Source of the DNA: DAISKN01 sp963716925
GTDB taxonomy: Bacteria > Acidobacteriota > Vicinamibacteria > Marinacidobacterales > SMYC01
Direction of reading: 5' to 3'
Assembly: GCA_963716925.1 (NCBI GenBank)
Contig: CAVQUX010000025.1
Span: 806,001-870,000 of the forward strand
Length of the DNA: 64,000 bases
The first letter of the stretch is position 1. Every line of letters begins with the position of its first letter. Positions 1 to 8,370 of this stretch are shown piece after piece. A program made the position numbers and the translations under genes. A model generated the notes under the pieces. The model was not told the origin of the DNA. It ran no database searches and saw only the letters and a program-made list of their open reading frames with translations.

Positions 1-2517
1 GACGCGATAGAGGCCGTTCTCGCGAAGCGTCGGATCGAACACGCCCAACACCCCGCCGGTGACGGAAACGTCTCCGGTCGCGAAGGGGACGAACGTGCTC
101 TCGTTCACGTAGGACGCGGAGAGCTCGTACCGCACGAGCGTGTCGTCCTCGGCGGTGCCGACGATATCCGTCAGAGTCTCGATGACGGCCGCGTCCCCGG
201 GCTCGAGGAAGGAGACGACGGGCGCCGTATCGTCCGCATCCGGGTCGACGGCGCGGAAGGTATCGGTTGCCGTCGTCTGGTTCCCGGTGGCATCGCGGGC
301 CAGCGCGGTCGCCAGGTATTGCCCCAGGGCGGGCGGGGTGAAGATCGCGCTCCCCGACGCGTCGAGCGCCACCGGAGTTCCGTTGATCTCGAGCCGTTTC
401 TCGGTGACGCCGACGTTGTCGCTGGCGATGACGCTGATGGTCACCGGATCGCCGATCGACACGGTGTGGGGCACGATGCTCAGCAAAAGCGTCGGGGGGG
501 TCGAATCGGGGGTGCCCTGGGCCTCGAAGGTCGTCGTTCCGACGCCCTCGTTCCCGGATGCATCCAGGGCCCGGGCGGTGAGAGTGTACGTCCCGGGCTG
601 GAACGGCTTGTAGGTGGCTTTCCCCGCGGCGTCGAGAGGAAGCGGAACGTCGCCCGCGGTTCCGGGGCCGTTCACGACGAGCGACCGCGCCACTACCGCG
701 ACGTTGTCGGCGGCCACCACGGTCGCGGTTACGATCTGCCCCAGGTCGACGACGGGTGGAGCCGCGGTGACGCTCACCACCGGCGGAACGACATCGGCGC
801 CCACGGTGAACGAAGTCGACGCCGTCCCGACGTTGCCGGCGGCATCGGTGGCGGTCGCGGCGACCGCGTAGGTTCCCGGCGCGCCGGGAGCGTAGGTGCC
901 GACACCCTGCGTATTCAGCGAGACGGGCGCTCCGTTTACCGCCAGCGTCTTCGAGATCACCACGCGGTCGTCGGTGACGATCACGCGGATGGTGACGACG
1001 TGTCCCACCAGGAGGGGATCGGGGGCCTGGAGCTCGAGGGTTATCGAAGGCGCCTCGACGTCGGCCGGGAGCACATCGAAGGCGACGCTCCGGGTGCCTC
1101 GGTTTCCGAGCGCGTCGAACGCCGTGATGGTGGCCAGGTGAGGACCCACCAGCGTGGGCGTGAAGACGTGGGTTGCCGTTCCGTCGGCGAGGTCGGAGAG
1201 AACGTCGATGTCCGTGTCTCCCGATGGGCTCGTGAGGGTCAGGGTGGCCGAGAGCAGGCCATCTTCGTCGAAGGCGGTGATGTCGACGGTGACGGAATCG
1301 CCGACCTCGATGATCGACGGACTTACGGAGAGGAGGAGCCTGGGAAAGGGGATGTCGTTGACGAGAAGTCGATTCTGATCTCTGGGCCGCGCCAGCAGGA
1401 CGTCGAGGTCGAGGTCCGCGTCCGCGTCGAAGAGCGCGAGCCCGAAGGTCCTCCGGGTGTCGTCGGGGAGCTTGTCCGGCACCGCCTCGAGGAAGTGGCC
1501 GGTGCCGTCGTTGAGGAGGAGTCTGTCCTGCCCCGCGGCGGCCGCTACCAGGTCGAGGTCTCCGTCGAAATCGACGTCGCCCGAGCGAACCTGAATCGGG
1601 AACGCGTCGAGCGGCGGCGCGCGCGCCGCTGTCTGGTCGCTGAAGGCGCCGTTCCCGTCGTTCAACAGGATCTTCAGGCCGTTCGCGCCGGCGGCGAGCA
1701 CCAGGTCGAGAGCGCCGTCCCCATCCACGTCGGTAGGCTCCGAGTCGATACCCTCGACGGTCAGCGCGGGGAGGCGGGTGGTGGTCAGGTCGGCGAAGAA
1801 CCCGAGACCGTCGTTGACGAGAAGCCGGCTCGAGACCCCCTGGTTGAGGAAGAAGATGTCGAGCGACCCGTTCCGATCCACGTCGAGGAGCTCGACGTCG
1901 TAGGTCCTGTCGGAATCCGGGAGGAGGAGGAGCCAGGTCTCGTCGGTGAAGACTCCCGCCCCGTTGTTGACGAGGATTCGGTTCTGGCTTCCCCGGTTGG
2001 CCACGACCAGGTCCAGATCGGAGTCGGAATCGAGATCCCCGAGAGCGGCCGCGATGCTGACCTGGACGAGCGCGGGAAGCCTCCCGGGCGTCTCGTCGGC
2101 GAAGCGGCCCGAGCCGTCGTTGATGAGCAGGCGGTTGGTTCCGGAGGCATTTGCCAGGAAGAGGTCCGGATCGTCGTCGCCGTCGACGTCTCCGGTGACG
2201 ACGGAGAGCGTCGTATCCGAAAGCACGGGAAGCCTCGTTCCCGTCTCGTCGGCGAAAAAGCCCGACTCGTTGATCCAGAGACGGCTCTGTCCACCGTTGG
2301 CGACGAGAACATCGAGGTCGGTGTCGCCGTCGACGTCGGCCACAGCGACGTCATAGGTCGCGTCCGACCTCGCCGGAAGCCGCGAGTCGGTTTCGTCGAG
2401 AAACGGCGGGAGCGTGACGTCGTCGAGCGCGAGAGCGCCCGCAGATAGGACGAGCGCGCAGGCGAGGGCCAGAGCCGCCCGGCCTCGCGGCCGCGTCCCT
2501 GTGCGATCAACGCGCAT
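1..2517 (-). CDS. Large secreted VCBS/FG-GAP and Ig-like repeat protein, 3' end beyond window
   Basis: Reading from the ATG at 2517, the frame is open for 839 codons to the window edge, so the C-terminus is missing. A signal peptide (ALALACALVLSAGALA) is followed, roughly at residues 30-380, by repeated VCBS/FG-GAP units of the type VADVDGDTDLDVLVANGG and SRLWINESGFF, which usually form an extracellular beta-propeller binding calcium. From about residue 385 onward come tandem bacterial Ig-like domains (for example TPPALGQYLATALARDATGN). The last visible residues read FDPTLRENGLYRV, a phrase I associate with the junction ahead of Rhs/YD-repeat cores in large surface proteins, so an Rhs-type C-terminus is possible but not seen. 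The start overlaps the preceding small gene by 11 bases, suggesting translational coupling. The opposite strand carries a long apparent ORF, which is a codon-bias shadow. Confidence 0.8.
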   Translation of the reverse strand, partial: MRVDRTGTRPRGRAALALACALVLSAGALALDDVTLPPFLDETDSRLPARSDATYDVAVADVDGDTDLDVLVANGGQSRLWINESGFFADETGTRLPVLSDTTLSVVTGDVDGDDDPDLFLANASGTNRLLINDGSGRFADETPGRLPALVQVSIAAALGDLDSDSDLDLVVANRGSQNRILVNNGAGVFTDETWLLLLPDSDRTYDVELLDVDRNGSLDIFFLNQGVSSRLLVNDGLGFFADLTTTRLPALTVEGIDSEPTDVDGDGALDLVLAAGANGLKILLNDGNGAFSDQTAARAPPLDAFPIQVRSGDVDFDGDLDLVAAAAGQDRLLLNDGTGHFLEAVPDKLPDDTRRTFGLALFDADADLDLDVLLARPRDQNRLLVNDIPFPRLLLSVSPSIIEVGDSVTVDITAFDEDGLLSATLTLTSPSGDTDIDVLSDLADGTATHVFTPTLVGPHLATITAFDALGNRGTRSVAFDVLPADVEAPSITLELQAPDPLLVGHVVTIRVIVTDDRVVISKTLAVNGAPVSLNTQGVGTYAPGAPGTYAVAATATDAAGNVGTASTSFTVGADVVPPVVSVTAAPPVVDLGQIVTATVVAADNVAVVARSLVVNGPGTAGDVPLPLDAAGKATYKPFQPGTYTLTARALDASGNEGVGTTTFEAQGTPDSTPPTLLLSIVPHTVSIGDPVTISVIASDNVGVTEKRLEINGTPVALDASGSAIFTPPALGQYLATALARDATGNQTTATDTFRAVDPDADDTAPVVSFLEPGDAAVIETLTDIVGTAEDDTLVRYELSASYVNESTFVPFATGDVSVTGGVLGVFDPTLRENGLYRV

Positions 2518-2932
2518 CGGGTTTGGATTTGGGCTTGGGGGTGGTTTCGGCGGTCTCTTGTGGTTCGGTCGATTCGGGATGTTCCAGGGATTCGGACCCG
2601 GGCTCTATTTCCGGATGCGCGAGGCTCATGACACGGTCGAGTAGTTCCGGGTCGTCTCCAAAGTCCTCGGGAAGCTTCCAGGGAGCCTCCAGGTAGACCG
2701 CTCTCAGATCGGCGTCCGAGAGCGCCTTCATCTCCTCGATGGAAAGCTTCTCGTCTTCGGGGGCGCTCGCTTCTTCAGAGGCTGGATCCGCGACGGCAGG
2801 ATCGGAGGGGGAGGAAGGTTCCTGGGGCGGAGGCTCCTGGCTTTGCGATTCCTGGGCGAAAGCGCGCAACGAGAGAAACGCCAGAGCGAGCGCTAGCACG
2901 GAAAGACCCGTCCTGCGCCTGGCCGGACTCAT
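2507..2932 (-). CDS. Small secreted Pro/Glu-rich protein of unknown function
   Basis: From ATG 2932 this gives 141 residues. A signal peptide (LSVLALALAFLSLRAFAQ) is followed by a low-complexity Pro/Ser/Glu linker (residues about 30-60). A compact acidic segment comes next (KLSIEEMKALSDADLRAVYL, then LPEDFGDDPELLDRVMSLAHPEI), and the tail is Thr/Pro/Lys rich. I chose this start because it puts the signal peptide at the N-terminus; the frame is open upstream to 3079, but the extra residues look non-coding. Its TGA lies 11 bases inside the start of the VCBS/Ig-like gene, so the two are probably co-translated and may work together at the cell surface. I do not recognise a family. Confidence 0.6.
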   Translation of the reverse strand: MSPARRRTGLSVLALALAFLSLRAFAQESQSQEPPPQEPSSPSDPAVADPASEEASAPEDEKLSIEEMKALSDADLRAVYLEAPWKLPEDFGDDPELLDRVMSLAHPEIEPGSESLEHPESTEPQETAETTPKPKSKPDAR

Positions 2933-3081
2933 CCTGCCGAGGAACCACGCGGATAATTTTCCAGCGAACCAACAAGACGAGAGGTGCATAACTCCCCCCC
3001 ATGGCACCCCAACGGCTCGGGATTGTAAGACGAGAGGGCCTTCGGCGTCAAGGCGAGAAAGAGAAAGGCCGAAAGTCAACG

Positions 3082-4995
3082 TTATCGAAGCGATAACTGG
3101 ACGCCGCCCCAGAACGACCGACCGGGCTCGGGAAACCCGATGAAGCTCTGGTAGCTCTCGTTCGTGAGGTTATCGACCCTTCCCCGGATCTCCCATCGGC
3201 TCGACAGCCGCCAGGTGGCGGCGGCATCCCAGACCGCGTAGCCTTCCACGAAGTCGATCTCGGGCACGGGGATCTGACGATCGAAGCTCGAGGACACGAA
3301 TCGGCCCTCGCCGCGAAGAGTGAGCGGCGGGAGCGGGGTCCAGGTCGCCCGGATGCCGGCCGTCCACTCCGGCTGATGCAGCTGAGGCGAAGTCGATTCG
3401 GGGTCGTCGATCTTCTGCCACGTGAGGTTCGACGCGAGAGCCAGCTCTTCGACCGGACGGATGCTGCCATTCAGCTCTACGCCTTTCGTCTCTACGCGCG
3501 AGCGGTTCACGTGGGTGAAACTGTCGAAGTCGAAGTCGATGAGGTTCTGGAACTCATTGAAGAACACCCCGAGGTAGAGGAGCAGGCCTCGCAATCCCCC
3601 TCGATGCTCGATGCCGAGGTCCAAGCCCCGGCTCGTCTCCGGGCTGAGTCCCGGATTTCCCCCGAGAGCGGGCGGGCTTCCCAGCACGAAGAAGCTCGGA
3701 AGCTTGAAGGCGCGGCTCAGCGACCCGCGGACGAAGCTCGCCCCGCCGCCGATTCGGTACCGCGCTCCCACACGAGGACTCCACTCGACCGGCGTGTCCT
3801 CGGGAACGTCGGCCCGCAGCCCGAGCTCCAGGAGGAGGCGGCCTCTTTCGGCGACCAACTCGGTGAACGCGCCGGGCGTCGTCCGCGAGAGGTCGTAATC
3901 GCCCGGAACCTCCCCGCCGAATTCCGGCGGAAGGAGCAGGAGGCTTTCGTTCGAGCCGTTCTCCTGCTCCAGGTCGACGCCGGCGCTCCATTGAAGGCCG
4001 CGGGAGACCTCGACCGTCGTGAGCCATCCGAATCGCGCGCGCAGAAAGGACGTTCCCTCGCGGGAAGGCGGCACGAGCGGGAGCACTCCAGGGCTCTCGC
4101 GATCGAGTTCGTGACCGTAGAACGTCGCCGATGCCCGGTGCTTCCACTTTTCGCCCAGCGGGAGAGCGAGGTCCGCGCCGAGGCTCCACTCGCGGTGCTC
4201 GGAGTGTCGCACCTCGCCAGTCCCGTAGATCGGCCCTCCCGAAGCTTCAGGGTAATCGTCCGCATCCCAGGTGGCGGCGCGGCTCGCGAGCCGGAAAGTG
4301 GCCTTGGTTCCGACGGGGACGCTCATCGTCCCCTGGAAGTTGAGCTGCTCGAACGATTCGTCGGCGACCCTCTCCCGTTCCTGTTCCCATCCCGCTCCGA
4401 CGTAGAACTCGGAACGCCCCGCGGAACCCGACGCCGCCCCGGTGGCCCGGAAGAACGACGCGTCTCCGCCATCCGCGCTCATCCGGACGCGCTCCCCCGC
4501 GCGCCGCCGGGTCACGATGTGGACGACTCCCCCGAGCGCGCTCGATCCGTAGAAGTACGACAGAGGTCCCCGGGCCACCTCGATCCTCTCGATGGCGCTC
4601 GTCGGAAGGCTCTTGAGGTTGACGGCGCCCCCTTCGACGTCGGTCGAATCGTTCAGAGGAACGCCGTCCAGGAGAACGAGGGTGAAATTGGGATCGCCTC
4701 CCCGGATCTGCGCGGAGGCCGATCCGCCGCGGGACCCGCTGGTCACGATGTGAACTCCAGCGACCTGCTCCAGAAGCTCGTCCACGGTGCGGGCCTGCGA
4801 CGATTCGATCGTTTCGCGGTCGATCACGGTGACGGTCGCGGCTTTCGAAGCGGGCGCCCGAGCCCGCACCAGGACGTCCTCTCGATACGCGGGAAGCTGC
4901 TCCTCCTCGCCGCTCGAGGCAGGCGGCTGGGTCTGCTGGCCCTCGGCAGCCGAGGCGAGCGCGAGCGCAAGGAGCAGGAGCCTCACGAAACCCAT
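3082..4995 (-). CDS. TonB-dependent outer-membrane receptor (BtuB/FepA-like)
   Basis: 637 residues with a signal peptide (LLLLALALASAAEG). A TonB-box-like stretch (EDVLVRA, about residue 39) precedes a plug domain with typical motifs: IESSQARTVDELLEQVAGV, SAQIRGGDPNFTLVLLDGVP, IERIEVARGPLSYFYGSSAL and GGVVHIVTRR. A beta-barrel follows to the C-terminus, ending QLSLR rather than in an aromatic residue. The family imports scarce ligands such as cobalamin, siderophores or sugars across the outer membrane using TonB energy. No cobalamin riboswitch or Fur-like site is evident in the 91 bases upstream, so the substrate is unknown. It is transcribed divergently from the membrane protein at 5087 and lies just upstream of the small secreted gene on the same strand. 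Confidence 0.9.
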   Translation of the reverse strand: MGFVRLLLLALALASAAEGQQTQPPASSGEEEQLPAYREDVLVRARAPASKAATVTVIDRETIESSQARTVDELLEQVAGVHIVTSGSRGGSASAQIRGGDPNFTLVLLDGVPLNDSTDVEGGAVNLKSLPTSAIERIEVARGPLSYFYGSSALGGVVHIVTRRRAGERVRMSADGGDASFFRATGAASGSAGRSEFYVGAGWEQERERVADESFEQLNFQGTMSVPVGTKATFRLASRAATWDADDYPEASGGPIYGTGEVRHSEHREWSLGADLALPLGEKWKHRASATFYGHELDRESPGVLPLVPPSREGTSFLRARFGWLTTVEVSRGLQWSAGVDLEQENGSNESLLLLPPEFGGEVPGDYDLSRTTPGAFTELVAERGRLLLELGLRADVPEDTPVEWSPRVGARYRIGGGASFVRGSLSRAFKLPSFFVLGSPPALGGNPGLSPETSRGLDLGIEHRGGLRGLLLYLGVFFNEFQNLIDFDFDSFTHVNRSRVETKGVELNGSIRPVEELALASNLTWQKIDDPESTSPQLHQPEWTAGIRATWTPLPPLTLRGEGRFVSSSFDRQIPVPEIDFVEGYAVWDAAATWRLSSRWEIRGRVDNLTNESYQSFIGFPEPGRSFWGGVQLSLR

Positions 4996-5086
4996 TCTCT
5001 CAAATCGCGCGGCGATCGCGTACGGAAGTCGGCGTCCGCCGCTCTTGACGGCTCGACTCTCCCGCTGCTACGGTCAGGAAGGCTCC

Positions 5087-6346
5087 ATGTCTCGCCACAC
5101 GCCGCCCGCCTGGTTCGTTGCGGTGACCGCCGTCTTCACCCTGGTGATCCTGGTGATGGCCGTCGCCGAGACCTCCCTCTGGACCCATTACCTCATCGAT
5201 CGAGGAGAGTTCCTGTGCCTCGGGGGACTGGCCTTCGCCCTCGGAGCCGGTGTGCACCTCCATCGAACGGGTCGACTCGGCGCCTCGCTTCCCCTCTTCG
5301 TTCCCTGGCTCCTGTACCCGGTGGTGACCCAGGGCGACCAGATCATCGACAACCTCACCATCGGCGGAATGCGCCTCTTCGCCCATGCCGTTCTTCTGAT
5401 CCTGTTCCTCGCGCCCCTCGCGGTGGCCGCGGCAGGATCGAAGTTTCTCCGCCGCCCGCCCGGGGTCGCCGCACTCCTCCTTCTGGAGATATGGATCGCT
5501 CATCGCTATCTCGGAGCGATCCTGGTGGGGCTTCTCGCCGCTTCCCTCGTCGTCTATCTGGGGTGGGCGCTCGCGAGAGGCCGCACCCGGGAAGGCGGCG
5601 CTCCCGGGATCGCCGGCGGAAGAGCGGCGCTCTCGCTCCTGCTCGTCGGGATCGTTCTCTCCCTCGCGCTCTACCTCGGGTACAAGCACCGTCCGGGCGC
5701 TTACCAGGGAAGCCCGCACCATTTTCACGACCCGTCTCGCCCCGACCAGGACTACTCTCTCGACCTGGTACGGCTTCCGTCGGGTGAGGCGACGCCTCTT
5801 TCCCCGGAGACTCTCGCCGAGGCGAGAGCGGTGCTGGCGTCTTACGGCGTGGCTCTCGAGAAGCTTCTCGACGCCTATTACGTTCTCGATCGCAACTACA
5901 ACTACGCTTTCCACAACGCGCTCTTCCTTCGCAACACTCCGGTCGTCCCCGGGTTTCGCGCGAAGGCGATCGCGGCGATCGCGCAAGCGCGGCGAGAAGC
6001 GGAGGCAGCCGGTGAAAGACGCGCCGCGCTCGGGGAAACGCTCGCCTGCACCCATCCGCTGTCGGCGTTCCTGGAAGAGGTGGGGCGCTTCAGCGAATTC
6101 CAGTTCGAGCGCGCGCGGATTCTCGAGGAGATGAGCGGATCCTTCGAGAAGACCGAGGCCGGGCTCCAGCACGCGACGCACCTTTACGAAGGGGAGGGCA
6201 AGATCCTGGGCATCCGGCTCGCGCAGGTGGTTCGAAAACACCAGCCCCTCCTCGAGCGATCGGATTTCGCGGCGGTCACCTCTCCGTTCGTCGAGGCAGC
6301 CGCCCGAGTCGAGGCCAGGTATGCCGACCGGATCGTGGGGTTCTGA
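5087..6346 (+). CDS. Polytopic membrane protein with a C-terminal soluble domain, unknown function
   Basis: 419 residues from ATG 5087, which has a clear AGGAAGG ribosome-binding site 5 bases upstream. The N-terminal half has about six or seven hydrophobic segments (for example FVAVTAVFTLVILVMAVAET, LLLLEIWIAHRYLGAILVGL and ALSLLLVGIVLSLALYLGY). After the last segment a His-rich patch, SPHHFHDPSRPDQDY, begins a predicted helical soluble domain of about 180 residues rich in Ala, Glu and Arg. I do not recognise the family. The stop overlaps the first codons of the methyltransferase gene, so the two are probably co-transcribed. Possible roles include metal or redox sensing at the membrane, but nothing in the sequence fixes this. 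Confidence 0.75.
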   Translation: MSRHTPPAWFVAVTAVFTLVILVMAVAETSLWTHYLIDRGEFLCLGGLAFALGAGVHLHRTGRLGASLPLFVPWLLYPVVTQGDQIIDNLTIGGMRLFAHAVLLILFLAPLAVAAAGSKFLRRPPGVAALLLLEIWIAHRYLGAILVGLLAASLVVYLGWALARGRTREGGAPGIAGGRAALSLLLVGIVLSLALYLGYKHRPGAYQGSPHHFHDPSRPDQDYSLDLVRLPSGEATPLSPETLAEARAVLASYGVALEKLLDAYYVLDRNYNYAFHNALFLRNTPVVPGFRAKAIAAIAQARREAEAAGERRAALGETLACTHPLSAFLEEVGRFSEFQFERARILEEMSGSFEKTEAGLQHATHLYEGEGKILGIRLAQVVRKHQPLLERSDFAAVTSPFVEAAARVEARYADRIVGF

Positions 6347-7352
6347 CGGCGTGGACCCGCGCGTCGACCCCTCGCAAATCACGGAGCTCGCCACGGCCTA
6401 CTGGCGCTCGATGGCCCTTCTCGCCGCGAACCGTCTTTCGATCTTCCAGCGCCTGGGCTCCGAGAGCCTCACGGCGGACGAGCTCGGAGCACGCTGCGGC
6501 GCCCATCCGCGCTCCCTCGGCCTCCTGCTGAACAGCCTCGTCGCGCTCGGGCTTCTCGAAGAGAACGAAGCCCGCTACCGAAATGGCGCCGCGGCGCGGA
6601 CGTTCCTGGTCGAAGGCGGGCCCGCCTATCTGGGGGACGCCATCCGCTACGCGGAGGACCTCTACCCTCTGTGGGGCCGCCTGGCCGACAGCGTTCTCGA
6701 GAACCGCCCCGCGACGACGCCGGAGACTCTCCTCGGCGCCGACCCGGAGAAGACGCGCCACTTCGTCCTCGGAATGCACAACCGCGCGCTTGGCATCGCC
6801 CGTTCGCTCGCGGCCTGTCTGGACCTCTCGGGCCGGCGTCACCTGCTCGACGTCGGCGGCGGACCGGGAACTTACGCGGCCATCCTGGTGGAAAAGACTC
6901 CCGGACTCCGCGCGACGGTCCTAGACCTCGAGCCGGTCACCAGGATCTGCCGCGTTCTCCTCGCGGGGCACGAAGCGGCGGATCGCATCCAGGTCCTGCC
7001 CGGCGACTATCACGAGACCGATTTTCCTTCGGCGGACGTCGTTCTGATGTCGGGCATCCTCCACAGGGAGACCGAGGCGTCGGCGCGAGCGCTCTTCGCG
7101 AAAGCCTTCGAGGCGCTCTCACCCGGAGGGAGGATCGTGGTGGCGGACGTGCACTTCAGAGACGATCGCAAGGTCTCGCCGCCCTTCACTGCGCTGTTCG
7201 CGCTCAACATGCTTCTGACCAGCGCCCACGGCTCGGCGCACGCGGAAACGGAGGTCTCCCGTTGGCTCGCCGACGCCGGGTTCCGCGGCATCGAGGTGAA
7301 GCCGCTTCCGCCGCCGATGCCGCACTCGATCGTCTCAGGGACCCAATCCTGA
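6321..7352 (+). CDS. SAM-dependent O-methyltransferase (dimerisation domain plus Methyltransf_2)
   Basis: 343 residues. Residues about 20-100 form a winged-helix dimerisation domain (LTADELGARCGAHPRSLGLL, LNSLVALGLLEENEARYR). Residues 175-186 (LLDVGGGPGTYA) are the SAM-binding motif I, followed by DLEPV and the conserved late motif LSPGGRIVVADV. This is the architecture of caffeate/hydroxyneurosporene-type O-methyltransferases, which methylate small hydroxylated acceptors; the acceptor is unknown here. ATG 6321 overlaps the upstream gene by 26 bases. An in-frame GTG at 6351 just after that gene's stop is an equally plausible start and would shorten the protein by 10 residues without loss of a domain. 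Confidence 0.85.
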   Translation: MPTGSWGSDGVDPRVDPSQITELATAYWRSMALLAANRLSIFQRLGSESLTADELGARCGAHPRSLGLLLNSLVALGLLEENEARYRNGAAARTFLVEGGPAYLGDAIRYAEDLYPLWGRLADSVLENRPATTPETLLGADPEKTRHFVLGMHNRALGIARSLAACLDLSGRRHLLDVGGGPGTYAAILVEKTPGLRATVLDLEPVTRICRVLLAGHEAADRIQVLPGDYHETDFPSADVVLMSGILHRETEASARALFAKAFEALSPGGRIVVADVHFRDDRKVSPPFTALFALNMLLTSAHGSAHAETEVSRWLADAGFRGIEVKPLPPPMPHSIVSGTQS

Positions 7353-7384
7353 GCGGAGGAGTCTCATGAATTCGGAACGCAGAG

Positions 7385-8254
7385 ATGAGCGAGGAAAGCG
7401 CAGATGAAAGAGACCCCTTTGGCCGTCCTTTTACCCCTGCTAGTGGTCGCGGCGAGGCGAGCTTGAGGAAGGGAGGAGTTTCAACGCAAAGACGCAAGGG
7501 CGCAAAGACGCAAAGAAATTCCCGTTTCTTCTTTGCGCCTTTGCGCCTTTGCGCCTTTGCGTTGCTTTCCCTTTTTTCCGGAGCACTGGCTCTCAGTTCC
7601 GCCCCCCGGGGGGCCCAGAGCCAGGCTTCCGAGCCCGCGGTCGAGCGGCTCGAAGACGGCCGCGTGCGGGTGGAAGGCATCCTCATCGACCCCTCGAAAC
7701 GAGAGCTCAGAGTGCCGGGATTCCGGAACACGGCGACGGTACTGGAGTACCTCGCGAACGCGCGCCAGGGACACAAGTCCTACGAGAGCGCGCTCGAGCT
7801 CGACGCGACGGCCACCGGCTTCAACGTGGCGATGATCCTCCTCGGAATGGACGCGAGCCGTTCGACGCCCTCGCGCCAGAAGTTCGATCCCGAGGCGCCG
7901 CGTGGCGACCCGGTCGAGATCTGGATCGAATGGAAGGACGCGAAGACGGGCGAGACGGTCCGGGTGCGGGCCGAGGAGCTGGTCTACAATGCGCAAACCG
8001 AGCGGACGCTCGAGGAAGGGCGCTGGGTCTATACGGGGTCGGTGTTCCTGCCGGGAGGAGAGTACATGGCCGAGGCGGACGGCGTTCTCATCGGCTTCAT
8101 GCACTGCCCCGAATCCATCATCGACAGTCCCCGGGCTCTCGACGCCCAGTACGGCCTCTACCAGTTCAATCCGGGGCTTACCCGGCGCGGACTCGAGCCG
8201 GGGACGGAAGTGTGGGTCACCGTCCGCGCGCTCTTCGGTCAAACCGGCCAATGA
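7385..8254 (+). CDS. YdjY-domain secreted protein with a repeat-derived N-terminus
   Basis: The conserved part starts near residue 80: RLEDGRVRVEGILIDPSKR, ELRVPGF, TVLEYLANARQGHKSYESAL, then FNVAMILLGMD and a C-terminal beta-rich region ending EVWVTVRALFG. It resembles the YdjY family found in secreted proteins of Planctomycetes and Acidobacteria; biochemical function is unknown. The first 60 or so residues are unusual: the frame runs through a hairpin repeat (7483-7563), and the hydrophobic signal-peptide-like stretch FFAPLRLCAFALLSLF is encoded by the repeat's right arm. ATG 7385 has no good ribosome-binding site, whereas an abandoned leader starts at 7404 in another frame. The true start is therefore uncertain and may lie inside the repeat. 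The stop overlaps the next small gene as ATGA. Confidence 0.7.
   Translation: MSEESADERDPFGRPFTPASGRGEASLRKGGVSTQRRKGAKTQRNSRFFFAPLRLCAFALLSLFSGALALSSAPRGAQSQASEPAVERLEDGRVRVEGILIDPSKRELRVPGFRNTATVLEYLANARQGHKSYESALELDATATGFNVAMILLGMDASRSTPSRQKFDPEAPRGDPVEIWIEWKDAKTGETVRVRAEELVYNAQTERTLEEGRWVYTGSVFLPGGEYMAEADGVLIGFMHCPESIIDSPRALDAQYGLYQFNPGLTRRGLEPGTEVWVTVRALFGQTGQ
7404..7466 (+). pseudogene. Orphaned original leader peptide of the YdjY gene
   Basis: ATG 7404 follows an AGGAAAG ribosome-binding site and encodes MKETPLAVLLPLLVVAARRA before a TGA. This is a convincing signal-peptide start with no mature protein attached. It stops 16 bases before the hairpin repeat and is out of frame with the downstream YdjY domain. 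The simplest reading is that it was the native signal peptide of the gene, separated from its mature part when the repeat inserted. Confidence 0.45.
7483..7563. repeat. Hairpin repeat, copy 1 (full length)
   Basis: An 81-base near-palindrome. The left arm is built from AACGCAAAG/GCGCAAAG units, the loop contains AAATTCCCG, and the right arm is built from TTTGCGCC units ending TTTGCGTT. The same element recurs at 35827-35891, and its right arm alone recurs at 45246-45280. It has no coding capacity of its own but is read through by the YdjY frame. Confidence 0.9.
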
Positions 8255-8370
8255 AGAAACCCGCGTTGGTCTCCGTCGTTACCTTCGGCCCCGCTCTCTG
8301 CGCTCTCTTCTTCGGAGGAGCGTTCTTTTCAAAGGAGCATCGATCATGCGCTTCATCGGCTTCGCCCTGA
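8251..8370 (+). CDS. Possible 39-residue hydrophobic peptide
   Basis: ATG 8251 overlaps the TGA of the YdjY gene (ATGA). The frame encodes MKKPALVSVVTFGPALCALF followed by FGGAFF and a Cys/Ser-rich tail, and ends 25 bases inside the next gene. The two positively charged residues followed by about 22 hydrophobic ones look like a small single-span membrane peptide or an unprocessed signal. Overlapping both neighbours suggests translational coupling. There is no homology evidence, and it may be only a coupling leader. Confidence 0.35.
   Translation: MKKPALVSVVTFGPALCALFFGGAFFSKEHRSCASSASP

Noticed and set aside
319..2448. A 709-codon plus-strand ORF antisense to the VCBS/Ig-like gene
   Set aside because: Its translation is Arg/Gly/Val-rich without domains, while the minus strand shows a signal peptide and repeated VCBS and Ig motifs. 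It is a GC-bias shadow.
4996..5086. Possible riboswitch or Fur site for the TonB-dependent receptor
   Set aside because: The divergent gap is only 91 bases and shows no cobalamin-box or Fur-like palindrome.
3376..5787. An 803-codon plus-strand ORF across the TonB-dependent receptor
   Set aside because: The receptor motifs are clear on the minus strand; the plus-strand translation is compositionally biased and featureless.
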